DNA from: Bacteroidales bacterium
GTDB lineage: Bacteria; Bacteroidota; Bacteroidia; Bacteroidales; UBA932
Length of the DNA: 64,000 nucleotides
Assembly (NCBI GenBank): GCA_017452265.1
Contig: JAFTMS010000006.1
Coordinates: 1-64,000, forward strand
Direction: 5' to 3'
Positions 25,980-34,193 of the stretch are shown here, one piece after another. The notes under the pieces are model-generated. The model saw only the letters and a list, made by a program, of their open reading frames with translations, had not been told where the DNA came from and did not search any database. Every line of letters starts with the position of its first letter. Positions within the stretch are counted from its first letter, which is position 1. The position numbers and the translations under genes were made by a program.

Positions 25980-27314
25980 TTAAAGATTTCTTACCGCTTC
26001 CTTGAACTGTCTTCCCCTGTCCTCATAGTTCCTGAAAAGGTCGAAGCTTGCGCAGCATGGCGAAAGGAGCACGACGTCTCCTGCCGATGCCAGACCGCTT
26101 GCCGTCTTCACGGCATCCTGAGCCGATGTCACGTCATGCATCTCGCTCACGATGTCTCCGAATGCCTCGTGTATCTTTCTGTTGTCCACTCCCATGCATA
26201 TGACCGCCTTCACCTTCTCCTTCACGAGAGGCACAAGGCTGCTGTAGTCGTTCCCTTTGTCCGTGCCGCCGACAATCCATACGACAGGCCTTGTCTGGCA
26301 TTCGAGGGCATACCATGCCGAATCCACGTTCGTGGCCTTCGAGTCGTTGATATAGAGCACGTCCCTGATGCTGAGCACCTTCTCAAGACGATGCTCCACA
26401 GCCTGGAACGTCGCCAGACCTTCGCGTATGTGCTCGTTGTCAATGTCCATGACCTTGGCCGCAATTGCCGCAGCCATCGAATTGTACACGTTGTGCTTTC
26501 CGCCGAGGGCAAGTTCCTGAAGGTACATGTCGCACTCCTGGTCCTTGTAGCGTACGATCATCCTGTCGTCCTTGACGAAGGCTCCCTGTTCCACTTCTGT
26601 CTTCTGCGAGAAAGGCAGTTTCCGGGCCTTCACGACGATCTGGTTGAGGTGGTTGATCGTGATCTCATCATCCGAACAGAAGATGAAGCAGTCGTCTGCA
26701 GACATGTTGCGTGTGATGCGGAACTTCGACTTCACGTAGTTCTCCATCTTGTAGTCGTACCTGTCGAGATGGTCTGGTGTTATGTTCGTGATTATGGCGA
26801 TGTCCGCCTTGAAGTCGTACACGTTGTCGAGCTGGAAGCTGCTGAGTTCCAGTACGTAGATGTCATGCTGCTCTGTCGCCACCTGATATGCGTAGCTTTT
26901 GCCGATGTTTCCTCCGAGGCCCACGTTCAGGCCTGCCTGCTGGAGCAGGTGGTATATGAGCGATGTCGTCGTGGTCTTGCCGTTGCTTCCTGTGATGCAG
27001 ACCTTCCTGGCAGAGTCGTAGCGGCCGGCGAACTCTATCTCAGAAATCACGCTTATGCCTTTCTCCGTGACCTTCTGCACCATAGGGGCACTTGTCGGGA
27101 TGCCGGGGCTCTTGATGACTTCATCCGCATTGAGGATCAGCTCTTCCGAATGACGGCCCATCTCGTAAGGAATGTCCCACTCCTTGAGCATATCCACGTA
27201 TTTGTCTGCTATGTTCCCCTTGTCCGAGAGGAACACGTCGAAGCCCTTGACCTTTGCGAGCACTGCGGAGCCTACACCGCTTTCTCCGCCGCCTAATACT
27301 ACTATTCTTGACAT
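25980..27314 (-). CDS. murD: UDP-N-acetylmuramoylalanine-D-glutamate ligase
   Basis: Adds D-glutamate to UDP-MurNAc-Ala. The 444-residue protein has VLGGGESGVGSAVLA at the N-terminus, the ATP loop TGSNGKTTTTSLIYHLL near residue 108, and INDSKATNVDSAWYAL in the C-terminal half, a MurD hallmark, followed by WIVGGTDKGNDY. Four bases separate it from ftsW. Confidence 0.97.
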   Translation of the reverse strand: MSRIVVLGGGESGVGSAVLAKVKGFDVFLSDKGNIADKYVDMLKEWDIPYEMGRHSEELILNADEVIKSPGIPTSAPMVQKVTEKGISVISEIEFAGRYDSARKVCITGSNGKTTTTSLIYHLLQQAGLNVGLGGNIGKSYAYQVATEQHDIYVLELSSFQLDNVYDFKADIAIITNITPDHLDRYDYKMENYVKSKFRITRNMSADDCFIFCSDDEITINHLNQIVVKARKLPFSQKTEVEQGAFVKDDRMIVRYKDQECDMYLQELALGGKHNVYNSMAAAIAAKVMDIDNEHIREGLATFQAVEHRLEKVLSIRDVLYINDSKATNVDSAWYALECQTRPVVWIVGGTDKGNDYSSLVPLVKEKVKAVICMGVDNRKIHEAFGDIVSEMHDVTSAQDAVKTASGLASAGDVVLLSPCCASFDLFRNYEDRGRQFKEAVRNL

Positions 27315-27335
27315 AAATATCTGACTTTCTTAACC

Positions 27336-28637
27336 TTATCTTAATTTTAACAGCGCCATCGTGATGACTGCGAGAATCATTCCCACTATCCAGAACCTTG
27401 TCACTATCTTGGCCTCAGGAAGCGCCTTGGCCGGACTCTTTATGAGGGCCGGAATGCCTTCCTTCTGGTAGTGATGATGCAGCGGAGCCATCTTGAACAC
27501 CCTTCTGCCCTCGCCGTATTTCTTCTTCGTGTACTTGAAGTAGAACCTCTGCACCAGTACCGAAACGCTTTCGGCGAAGAAGATACCGCAGAGTATCGGA
27601 ATGAGAAGTTCCTTTCTTATGAGGACTGCCGTCACACCGATGATTCCTCCGAGCATGAGGCTTCCCGTATCGCCCATGAACACCTGTGCCGGATACGTGT
27701 TGTACCAGAGGAAGCCGATCAGCGCACCCACGAGCGCCGACATGAACACGGCCACTTCACCACTTCCCGGGATGTACATGATGTTGAGGTATTCCGCATT
27801 CACGATGTTGCCTCCGAGCCATGCGAAGATTCCGAGCACGACTCCGACTATCGCCGTCGTGCCTGCAGCAAGGCCGTCCATTCCGTCGGTGAGGTTCACT
27901 CCGTTCGAACATGCCGTGATGACGATTATTATCATGAGCACGTATATGGCCCATTTGCAGTACCAGCCCATCGCTCCCTTGAAAGGGGAGAGCCACTTGT
28001 AGTCGAATTCATGATCCTTCACGAACGGAATTGTGGTCTTGGTGCTCTTTATCACGTCATGTTTCTCCGCCGTCCTCACTCCTGCATCTGCTGACGATAT
28101 GTCCACGCTTTCCGCCAGTGCCTCCATTGCGACGTTGTCCTCGGCTTCCACCTTCTCCCTGACCACGATTTCGTCGCTGAAGCAGACTGCAAGACCGATT
28201 GCAAGGGCCATGGCGCCCTGACCGACGAGCTTCGCCTTCTCGCTCATTCCCTCCTTGTTCTTCCTGAACACCTTGATATAGTCGTCGGTGAAGCCAAGGA
28301 AGAAGAACCATACCGTGCTGACTATCAGAAGAATGGTGTATATGTTCGTGAGGTCTGCAAAAAGCAGGACCGGAATCACGAGGGATATGAATATGATGAT
28401 GCCACCCATCGTCGGAGTGCCCTTCTTCTGCATCTGGCCCTCCAGCCCGAGGTCTCTTATCGTTTCGCCTATCTGCTTCTTCTGCAGCCAGTTGATTATC
28501 TTCTTGCCTGCAAATACCGATATAAGGAGCGCTGTGGTGAACGAAATGATGGCCCTGAACGACAGGTAGCTGAACAGTCCCTGTCCCGGAAGGTCGATGC
28601 CGGTCTCCTTGAAGTATTCTATGAGGTGGTATATCAT
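27336..28637 (-). CDS. mraY: Phospho-N-acetylmuramoyl-pentapeptide transferase
   Basis: Integral membrane enzyme forming lipid I. The 433-residue protein has GTPTMGGIIIF, the DD-aspartates in FLGFTDDYIKV, NGVNLTDGMDGLAAGT and HHHYQKEG. It is about 70 residues longer than E. coli MraY because of a charged insertion (about 160-215, EKVEAEDNVAMEALAES onwards) that is common in Bacteroidetes MraY. murF does not lie beside it as in E. coli. Confidence 0.96.
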   Translation of the reverse strand: MIYHLIEYFKETGIDLPGQGLFSYLSFRAIISFTTALLISVFAGKKIINWLQKKQIGETIRDLGLEGQMQKKGTPTMGGIIIFISLVIPVLLFADLTNIYTILLIVSTVWFFFLGFTDDYIKVFRKNKEGMSEKAKLVGQGAMALAIGLAVCFSDEIVVREKVEAEDNVAMEALAESVDISSADAGVRTAEKHDVIKSTKTTIPFVKDHEFDYKWLSPFKGAMGWYCKWAIYVLMIIIVITACSNGVNLTDGMDGLAAGTTAIVGVVLGIFAWLGGNIVNAEYLNIMYIPGSGEVAVFMSALVGALIGFLWYNTYPAQVFMGDTGSLMLGGIIGVTAVLIRKELLIPILCGIFFAESVSVLVQRFYFKYTKKKYGEGRRVFKMAPLHHHYQKEGIPALIKSPAKALPEAKIVTRFWIVGMILAVITMALLKLR

Positions 28638-28646
28638 TGTCTTTCC

Positions 28647-30119
28647 TTAAAATGTGCTGAATATTTCATTGACGATTTCCTTCTCGTCAAAATGTCTCTT
28701 TTCCGTTCCTATGATCTGATAGGTCTCGTGGCCCTTTCCTGCAAGGAGGATTGTGGCTCCCTGTGACGCTATCATGACAGCCGTCCTGATGGCTTCCTCG
28801 CGGTCTTCTATGAAGAGCGACCGCGCTCTGCCTGCCGTATCCATTCCTGACTTGATGTCCGCCATGATGTCCGCTGTCTTTTCCGTGCGGCTGTTGTCCG
28901 AAGTCACTATGATTCTGTCCGCGAGCTTCTGTGCTATCTGCGCCATCTCCGGCCTCTTGCTCCTGTCACGGTCTCCGCCGCATCCGAAGAGGCAGACCAG
29001 CTCGCGGTCCGGAGCGATTTCACGGAGCGTCTTGAGGACATTCTCGAGGGCATCCGGCGTATGCGCGTAATCTATGATGACGGATATGTCCTTCGGGCCC
29101 TTAATGTTCTCAAGCCTGCCTGGGGCCGGCCTGAGCGTGCTGAGAGCCACAAGGACTTCCTGCGGGTCTGCGCCGAGAGTCACTGCTGTCGTATAGATGG
29201 CCAGCAGATTGTAGGCATTGTGCTGTCCGATGAGGCAGCTCCAGCTTTCCGTTCCGTCCATCTTCAGAAGCATTCCGTCGAAGCTCTGCTCGATGACGCG
29301 GCATGTGTGGTCTGCAAGGCTTCTGCATGAATATGTCACCACCTGCGCCTTTGTGTTCTGCACCATGACCATGCCGTTCCTGTCGTCGATGTTCGTGATG
29401 GCATACGCATCCTTCGGCAGATTGTCGAAGAAGAGCTTCTTGCAGCGGAGATACTCCGCGAAGGTCTTGTGATAGTCGAGGTGGTCGTGGGTGAGGTTCG
29501 AGAAAATACCTGCCTTGAACTTCAGTCCTGCGATTCTCTCCTGCTCGACGCCGATGGAGCTGACTTCCATGAAGCAGTATCCGCATCCGGCCTTCACCAT
29601 CTCGTCGAGAAGCGAGTTGATGGTGAGCGGATCCGATGTCGTGTTCACGGCTTCCGTCCCTTTTGTGCCCACGTAGTTCGCAATGGTAGAAAGCAGTCCG
29701 CAGCTGTATCCCATCCTTGTGTACATCCTGTGCAGGAGTGTCACGGTCGTTGTCTTTCCGTTTGTTCCGGTGATTCCGACAAGGGTGAGCTTCTCCGACG
29801 GATTGTCATGGAAGTTGGCTGCGATGATTGCAAGGGCATGCCTTGAGGATTCCGCCTTTACGAGCGTCAGGCCGTCCTTTTCCATTGCAGCGAGCTGGAA
29901 GTCCAGAGCCTGCTGATCTTCGTACACGATGGCTCTCGCGCCCTTGCCGACCGCTCTCGAAATGTACTCATGGCCGTCCGTTGCAAAACCTTTCACAGCG
30001 ACGAAAAGCGACCCGTAGGTCACTTTCCTCGAGTCGTTGCAGACCGAGTCTATCTCGACGTTCGCGCTTCCGTATGTGACGGTGCATCCGCTGTCTTTTA
30101 TGATTCTCTCAAGTTTCAT
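28647..30119 (-). CDS. murE: UDP-MurNAc-tripeptide synthetase (meso-diaminopimelate type)
   Basis: Adds the third residue of the stem peptide. The 490-residue Mur ligase has GITGTNGKTTTVTLLHRMY near residue 110, STIANYVGTKG and VSSIGVEQERI. The amino-acid selecting motif reads DNSRTE where E. coli has DNPR; the arginine that contacts meso-diaminopimelate is kept and proline is replaced by serine. The start codon overlaps the ftsI stop by four bases. Confidence 0.95.
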   Translation of the reverse strand: MKLERIIKDSGCTVTYGSANVEIDSVCNDSRKVTYGSLFVAVKGFATDGHEYISRAVGKGARAIVYEDQQALDFQLAAMEKDGLTLVKAESSRHALAIIAANFHDNPSEKLTLVGITGTNGKTTTVTLLHRMYTRMGYSCGLLSTIANYVGTKGTEAVNTTSDPLTINSLLDEMVKAGCGYCFMEVSSIGVEQERIAGLKFKAGIFSNLTHDHLDYHKTFAEYLRCKKLFFDNLPKDAYAITNIDDRNGMVMVQNTKAQVVTYSCRSLADHTCRVIEQSFDGMLLKMDGTESWSCLIGQHNAYNLLAIYTTAVTLGADPQEVLVALSTLRPAPGRLENIKGPKDISVIIDYAHTPDALENVLKTLREIAPDRELVCLFGCGGDRDRSKRPEMAQIAQKLADRIIVTSDNSRTEKTADIMADIKSGMDTAGRARSLFIEDREEAIRTAVMIASQGATILLAGKGHETYQIIGTEKRHFDEKEIVNEIFSTF

Positions 30120-32263
30120 CTGAGTACAAGTCTGACTGTCTGTCCCTTTTTATGTTCCGTACCTGCTGCCGGACTCTGGCTGACCACATGGCCCACGCCT
30201 TCGTAGCTGCACCTGTATCCGTTGTTCTCTATCGCATATAGAGCATCCTTCAGTCCCATTCCGTTCACATCCGGCACAGGTGTCACGCTGCCCTGCCTTG
30301 TCCCTATGTACTGTGCCCTCATCTCCGGCACACCTGCCCTTGCCGTGTATTCCTTTCCCCAGTCGGTGTCAAGGGCCCAGAGGTCGTCGACGATTTCCTT
30401 GAACGTCATCGCCGGTGTGCTGCTTCCGTACACAGGCACGCTGGTCGGATAGGTATATACCGTGACGATGGCCGTATATTTCGGTTCGTCCGCCGGGAAG
30501 AATCCCACGAATGTGGCCTGATACTGCATCCTGCCCAGTTCGTCCTTGTAAGGGTCGCTGCTGTTCCCCCTTATCTCCTTCGGGATCACGATTCTGGCCG
30601 TACCTGTCTTGCCCGCCACTTCGCACTTCGCGTTCTTCAGCTTGGCTGCCGTTCCTTCGAGCGTCACCATCTTGAGCGCCCTCGTGAGCGTGTCGGCAGT
30701 AGCCTTCGAACAGATTGCTCCGTTGAGGATTTCCGGCTTGAACTCCTTGCATGTCTTTCCGTCCTGCTCGTGCGATGATATGATGTACGGCTTCATCATC
30801 TTGCCGTCGTTCGCAATCGCGTTGTAGAACGTCACGATGTTGAGCGGAGTCTCCATTACGGAATAGCCGATTGCCGTCGAGGCGAGGTCTGTGGCGCTCC
30901 AGTGCTTGCTGTCAGGGTCAGGAAGCTTCGACTTTGTGCCGCCCTTCTCTTCGAGGTCGAATGCGTAGGCGTCGTTGAGCTTGTAAGAGTAGAGCCTGTC
31001 GATGAACTGCTTCGGATCGTTCCTGTAGTTGTCGGTCACGAGGCGTCTGAAGACGTAGTTCGACGATATCTTGAAGCCGTCCAGCACGCTGATCTTGTTC
31101 GTATTATGGGTTCTTTCCCATTTTGTGATGTAGCTGTCGACAGGAATCTTGCTCATGTCCGGCATCTTTCCGTGGTTGGTCGGCACTTCTGTGCCGAGGG
31201 TCACCTTGCCGTCCTCCAGAAGCGTCATCAGGCTTGCCGCCTTGAAGACCGATCCCGGCTCGCCGGGCTGTCCTACCGCCATGTTGAACGTCTCCCTGAA
31301 ATTGTTGTTCCTGTCTCTCTTGAGGTTGACCATTGCCTTTACGGCGCCCGTCTCCACCTCCATCACGACGATGCATCCGCTCTCTATCTTCTCGTCCTCC
31401 ATTATCCTTCTGCGCAGAGCCCTGTCCGCGATGTCCTGTATGTCGATGTCCAGCGTAAGCCTTATGTCCTTTCCGTTCTGGACTGCCACTCCGGTGCTGT
31501 CCGGGTCGAGGATGCGTCCCTTGTCGGTCTGCTTCATCCACTGTATGCCCTCTGTGCCGTGCAGGATGTGGTTGTACTGTCCCTCGATGCCCACGAATCT
31601 GCTGTCCTTCGGGTTGTCCTTGTCGATCTTCACGTCACCGATGATCCTGGCGGCAAGGCCTTCGTAAGGATACTGCCTTGTGTCCACCTTCGTGACGATC
31701 ATTCCGCTGTGATATTTGTTCTCCTTGAAGAGAGGAAGCGTCTGGAGCTTCTTGAGCGTCTGGTGGTCGATGCCTTTCGCTATCGGGACGTTGCGGCTTC
31801 CGTCGTTCTTCTTCTTCGAGTCCCTCTTGGAGATGATGAGGTTGTAGTAGTACGATGCATCCTTGCCTTCCTCCTGAAGCACCTTCGGCAGCTCGCGGCT
31901 CAGCGCTTCGGCCTTCTTCCTCCAGTTTCTTTCCAGCGTGTCCCTTCTTACGGAATCCTCCTCCTTCTCGTACTCCTCCTTCAGGATCTTGCAGTCCATG
32001 TTGATGTTGTACATCGGAGTGGACAGGGCCAGAAGCTTGCCGTTGCAGTCCATGATCGCCCCTCGCTCCGGTTCGATGATGGACTTGACCTTCTCCGGCC
32101 GCAGATGGCTCTCGACCAGTTCGTCAGGCTCCCAGATGAACTGGATATAGACAATCTTGCCGATTATGACCATGGCAAGCACGAGAAACAGGCAATACAG
32201 ATACCACAGGATCTTGCTGATTCTGTGTCTGTCCTCTGTCTGTATGTTGTTTTCCGGTCTCAT
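30116..32263 (-). CDS. ftsI: Septal penicillin-binding protein (FtsI type) with PASTA domain
   Basis: Transpeptidase that cross-links septal peptidoglycan. The 715-residue protein has one N-terminal membrane helix (about 18-40), the dimerisation domain, and the transpeptidase motifs SVFK (in GEPGSVFKAASLM), SSN (KISSNYVFRR) and KTGT (AGKTGTARIV). The last 65 residues form one PASTA domain (TPVPDVNGMGLKDALYAIE), as in Bacteroidetes and some Gram-positive PBPs. It lies between the FtsL-like gene and murE. Confidence 0.95.
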   Translation of the reverse strand: MRPENNIQTEDRHRISKILWYLYCLFLVLAMVIIGKIVYIQFIWEPDELVESHLRPEKVKSIIEPERGAIMDCNGKLLALSTPMYNINMDCKILKEEYEKEEDSVRRDTLERNWRKKAEALSRELPKVLQEEGKDASYYYNLIISKRDSKKKNDGSRNVPIAKGIDHQTLKKLQTLPLFKENKYHSGMIVTKVDTRQYPYEGLAARIIGDVKIDKDNPKDSRFVGIEGQYNHILHGTEGIQWMKQTDKGRILDPDSTGVAVQNGKDIRLTLDIDIQDIADRALRRRIMEDEKIESGCIVVMEVETGAVKAMVNLKRDRNNNFRETFNMAVGQPGEPGSVFKAASLMTLLEDGKVTLGTEVPTNHGKMPDMSKIPVDSYITKWERTHNTNKISVLDGFKISSNYVFRRLVTDNYRNDPKQFIDRLYSYKLNDAYAFDLEEKGGTKSKLPDPDSKHWSATDLASTAIGYSVMETPLNIVTFYNAIANDGKMMKPYIISSHEQDGKTCKEFKPEILNGAICSKATADTLTRALKMVTLEGTAAKLKNAKCEVAGKTGTARIVIPKEIRGNSSDPYKDELGRMQYQATFVGFFPADEPKYTAIVTVYTYPTSVPVYGSSTPAMTFKEIVDDLWALDTDWGKEYTARAGVPEMRAQYIGTRQGSVTPVPDVNGMGLKDALYAIENNGYRCSYEGVGHVVSQSPAAGTEHKKGQTVRLVLR

Positions 32264-32284
32264 TTCTTGTCTCTGTCGGATTTT

Positions 32285-32638
32285 CTACTTCTTCAATATG
32301 TCCGCTGGCTTTTCCGGTGCCTTCACGTCCGAGCCCATTTCAACCAGCAGGGCCTCCACCTTGCTGATACGGTTCAGACCCACAAGCTCGTAGGTCTTCT
32401 TCGCATGGTCTATCTTCAGGTCTTCGATCTTCTTCTTGTTGTCCTCAACCTTGAGCATCGTCTTCTCCACCTTGTAGCTGAGCCAGATGCTGGCCCATGC
32501 GAGGGCGAACGTATATAATATATAAGGAAAGAGCTTGTCCACCCTCATCCTCAGAAGCAGGTCGCCTCTCGCGAGTGACCTTATGAATTCGATGACGGAC
32601 TTTCCCGCCGCCTTCCAGTCTATCTTTCCGAGTCCCAT
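32285..32638 (-). CDS. FtsL-like bitopic division protein
   Basis: A 117-residue protein with one membrane helix (about 38-55, YILYTFALAWASIWLSY) followed by a heptad-rich, charged segment (VEKTMLKVEDNKKKIEDLKIDHA) that should form a coiled coil. That is the plan of FtsL, which pairs with FtsB-like proteins and FtsQ. The identification rests on this topology and on its place between rsmH and ftsI; direct similarity to E. coli FtsL is weak. Confidence 0.8.
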   Translation of the reverse strand: MGLGKIDWKAAGKSVIEFIRSLARGDLLLRMRVDKLFPYILYTFALAWASIWLSYKVEKTMLKVEDNKKKIEDLKIDHAKKTYELVGLNRISKVEALLVEMGSDVKAPEKPADILKK

Positions 32639-32656
32639 TCTCTGTATTCTTTTCCC

Positions 32657-33565
32657 TTATATCCTTTTTTCTGCAATCCTCAGTTTGGCGCTTCGTGCCC
32701 TTGTATTTGCCGATATCTCGCTTTCCTGCGGCAGAATCGGCTTGCGGTTCACCGCCTCAAGCGGCGCCGTGATGTTCCCGTAAAAGTCCTTCTCCGCCTT
32801 TCCTTCCATGTTGCCGGTCTTGATGAAGTTCTTCACCATCCTGTCCTCAAGCGAGTGGTATGTGATCACGACCAGCCGTCCTCCCGGCTTCAGTGATTTC
32901 GCCGCTCCGCCGAGGAACTTCTCCAGCGACCTCATCTCCTGGTTCACCTCGATCCTCAGGGCCTGATAGACTTTCGCGAGGAACTTGTGCTCGGCGAACC
33001 TCGGCAGCGCGCTTTCCATCGCCTTGCAGAGGTCTGTCGTGGTCTGGATCTGTGCCGCCGTCCGCGCCTTGCAGATGAGCTGCGCTATCTTCCGGCTGTT
33101 CTCCACCTCTCCGTACAGCTTCATTATCCTTTCCAGTTCCTCCTGCTCATATCCGTTCACGATGTCCGCCGCGGTCGTCGCCGCTTCGCGGTTCATCCTC
33201 ATGTCGAGAGGTGCCTCGTATCTGAAGGAAAAGCCCCTTTCCGCCGTGTCGAACTGATGGGACGACACTCCGAGGTCTGCAAGCACTCCGTCTATCCCTT
33301 CTGCGTATCCCTGGTCGAGCACATGGTTGTGAATCCAGCGGAAATCGCTCCTTATCAGCGTCAGGCGGCTGTCATCGGGCCTGTTGGCTATCGCGTCGCT
33401 GTCGCGGTCGAAGGCTATCACTCTTCCGTCCGCTCCAAGCCTTCTGAGAATTTCGCCTGTGTGGCCTCCTCCTCCGAAGGTTGCGTCTGCATATATTCCT
33501 GATGCTGAGCTGATTAAAGCAGAAACGCTTTCATCAAGCAATACTGGGGTGTGGTATTCGGACAT
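32657..33565 (-). CDS. rsmH: 16S rRNA (cytosine-1402 N4) methyltransferase
   Basis: RsmH (MraW) methylates N4 of C1402 in the decoding centre. The 302-residue protein starts YHTPVLLDESV and has the SAM loop DATFGGGGHTGEILRRL, LADLGVSSHQFDTAERGFSFR and the C-terminal ITYHSLEDRMVKNF. It follows mraZ by 14 bases, the universal order at the head of dcw clusters. Confidence 0.97.
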   Translation of the reverse strand: MSEYHTPVLLDESVSALISSASGIYADATFGGGGHTGEILRRLGADGRVIAFDRDSDAIANRPDDSRLTLIRSDFRWIHNHVLDQGYAEGIDGVLADLGVSSHQFDTAERGFSFRYEAPLDMRMNREAATTAADIVNGYEQEELERIMKLYGEVENSRKIAQLICKARTAAQIQTTTDLCKAMESALPRFAEHKFLAKVYQALRIEVNQEMRSLEKFLGGAAKSLKPGGRLVVITYHSLEDRMVKNFIKTGNMEGKAEKDFYGNITAPLEAVNRKPILPQESEISANTRARSAKLRIAEKRI

Positions 33566-33579
33566 ATTGCGGCCTCCTT

Positions 33580-34032
33580 TTAAATACGTCCCGATATCTT
33601 CTTTCCCATCTGGCGGAATTCCTCAGGTGAGAGGCGTCCGCCGTCAATTTCTTCTTTTGCCCAGATCTCCACCTTATAGTCCACGCCGAGGAATACGACT
33701 TCCTTGCTTATGCCGGCCTTTTCGAGCAGGTCTCTTGGGATTGTGATTCTTCCGAGCTTCGCGTCCGGGGTGACCGATATCGTGTCGCTCATGTATGTCC
33801 TCCAGTATCTCATGTGGTCTTCGTCAAAAGCGAGGTCCAGTCTCGACCTTACGGCCTGTGACATCTCTGCCCATTCCTGCTTCGTGTACATCTCGAGGCA
33901 GTTCGAGTACATGTCCTTCCTGATGACGAACTCCATCTGCTCAGCAGGCACGACACCCTTGATGCCAGAAGGAATCACGATTCTTCCCTTGTCATCTATC
34001 TTCGCCGTATGTCTGCCGAAAAAGCCAGTCAT
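33580..34032 (-). CDS. mraZ: Transcriptional regulator MraZ
   Basis: First gene of the division and wall operon. The 150-residue protein has two AbrB-like swapped-hairpin units: GRHTAKIDDKGRIVIPSG at about 6-23 and the second with DAKLGRITIPRDLLEKAGI at about 90-108. MraZ forms a ring that binds direct repeats before its own promoter; four such boxes lie at 34108-34142. That supports autoregulation of the whole operon. Confidence 0.96.
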   Translation of the reverse strand: MTGFFGRHTAKIDDKGRIVIPSGIKGVVPAEQMEFVIRKDMYSNCLEMYTKQEWAEMSQAVRSRLDLAFDEDHMRYWRTYMSDTISVTPDAKLGRITIPRDLLEKAGISKEVVFLGVDYKVEIWAKEEIDGGRLSPEEFRQMGKKISGRI

Positions 34033-34090
34033 CCTCTGATATCTTTTTGACGTTTAATTACCTTTTGAACATTCGATTCTTTTGGACGGA

Positions 34091-34098
34091 CAAAATTA
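34091..34098 (-). promoter_or_regulatory. mraZ/dcw operon -7 element
   Basis: TAATTTTG on the minus strand, about 60 bases before the mraZ start, fits the TAnnTTTG consensus. The region where a -33 element would lie is occupied by the MraZ boxes. Confidence 0.65.
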
Positions 34099-34107
34099 TA
34101 AACTTTT

Positions 34108-34142
34108 TCCCAAATTTTCCCACTATCTCCCACTTTTTTCCA
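34108..34142 (-). promoter_or_regulatory. MraZ operator: four boxes at 10-base spacing
   Basis: Read on the minus strand, TGGAA (34138-34142), TGGGA (34128-34132), TGGGA (34118-34122) and TGGGA (34108-34112) recur exactly every 10 bases, just upstream of the -7 element. E. coli MraZ binds TGGGN repeats with five-base gaps upstream of its own gene. The match in motif, spacing and position makes autoregulation very likely; binding itself is not shown. Confidence 0.8.
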
Positions 34143-34163
34143 CAATTTTTTCAACATTATTTC

Positions 34164-34171
34164 TATTTTTG
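34164..34171 (+). promoter_or_regulatory. -7 element of the M23 lipoprotein gene
   Basis: TATTTTTG followed by C lies 23 bases before the first ATG of the plus-strand gene. The MraZ boxes lie directly upstream, between the two divergent promoters. Confidence 0.5.
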
Positions 34172-34193
34172 CATCTGATTAAATGACACGCTG

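Noticed and set aside
25194-27296. 700-residue plus-strand open frame
   Set aside because: Antisense to ftsW and murD, both well supported; no recognisable domain.
30902-32518. 538-residue plus-strand open frame
   Set aside because: Antisense to ftsI and the FtsL-like gene; no start signals or domain.
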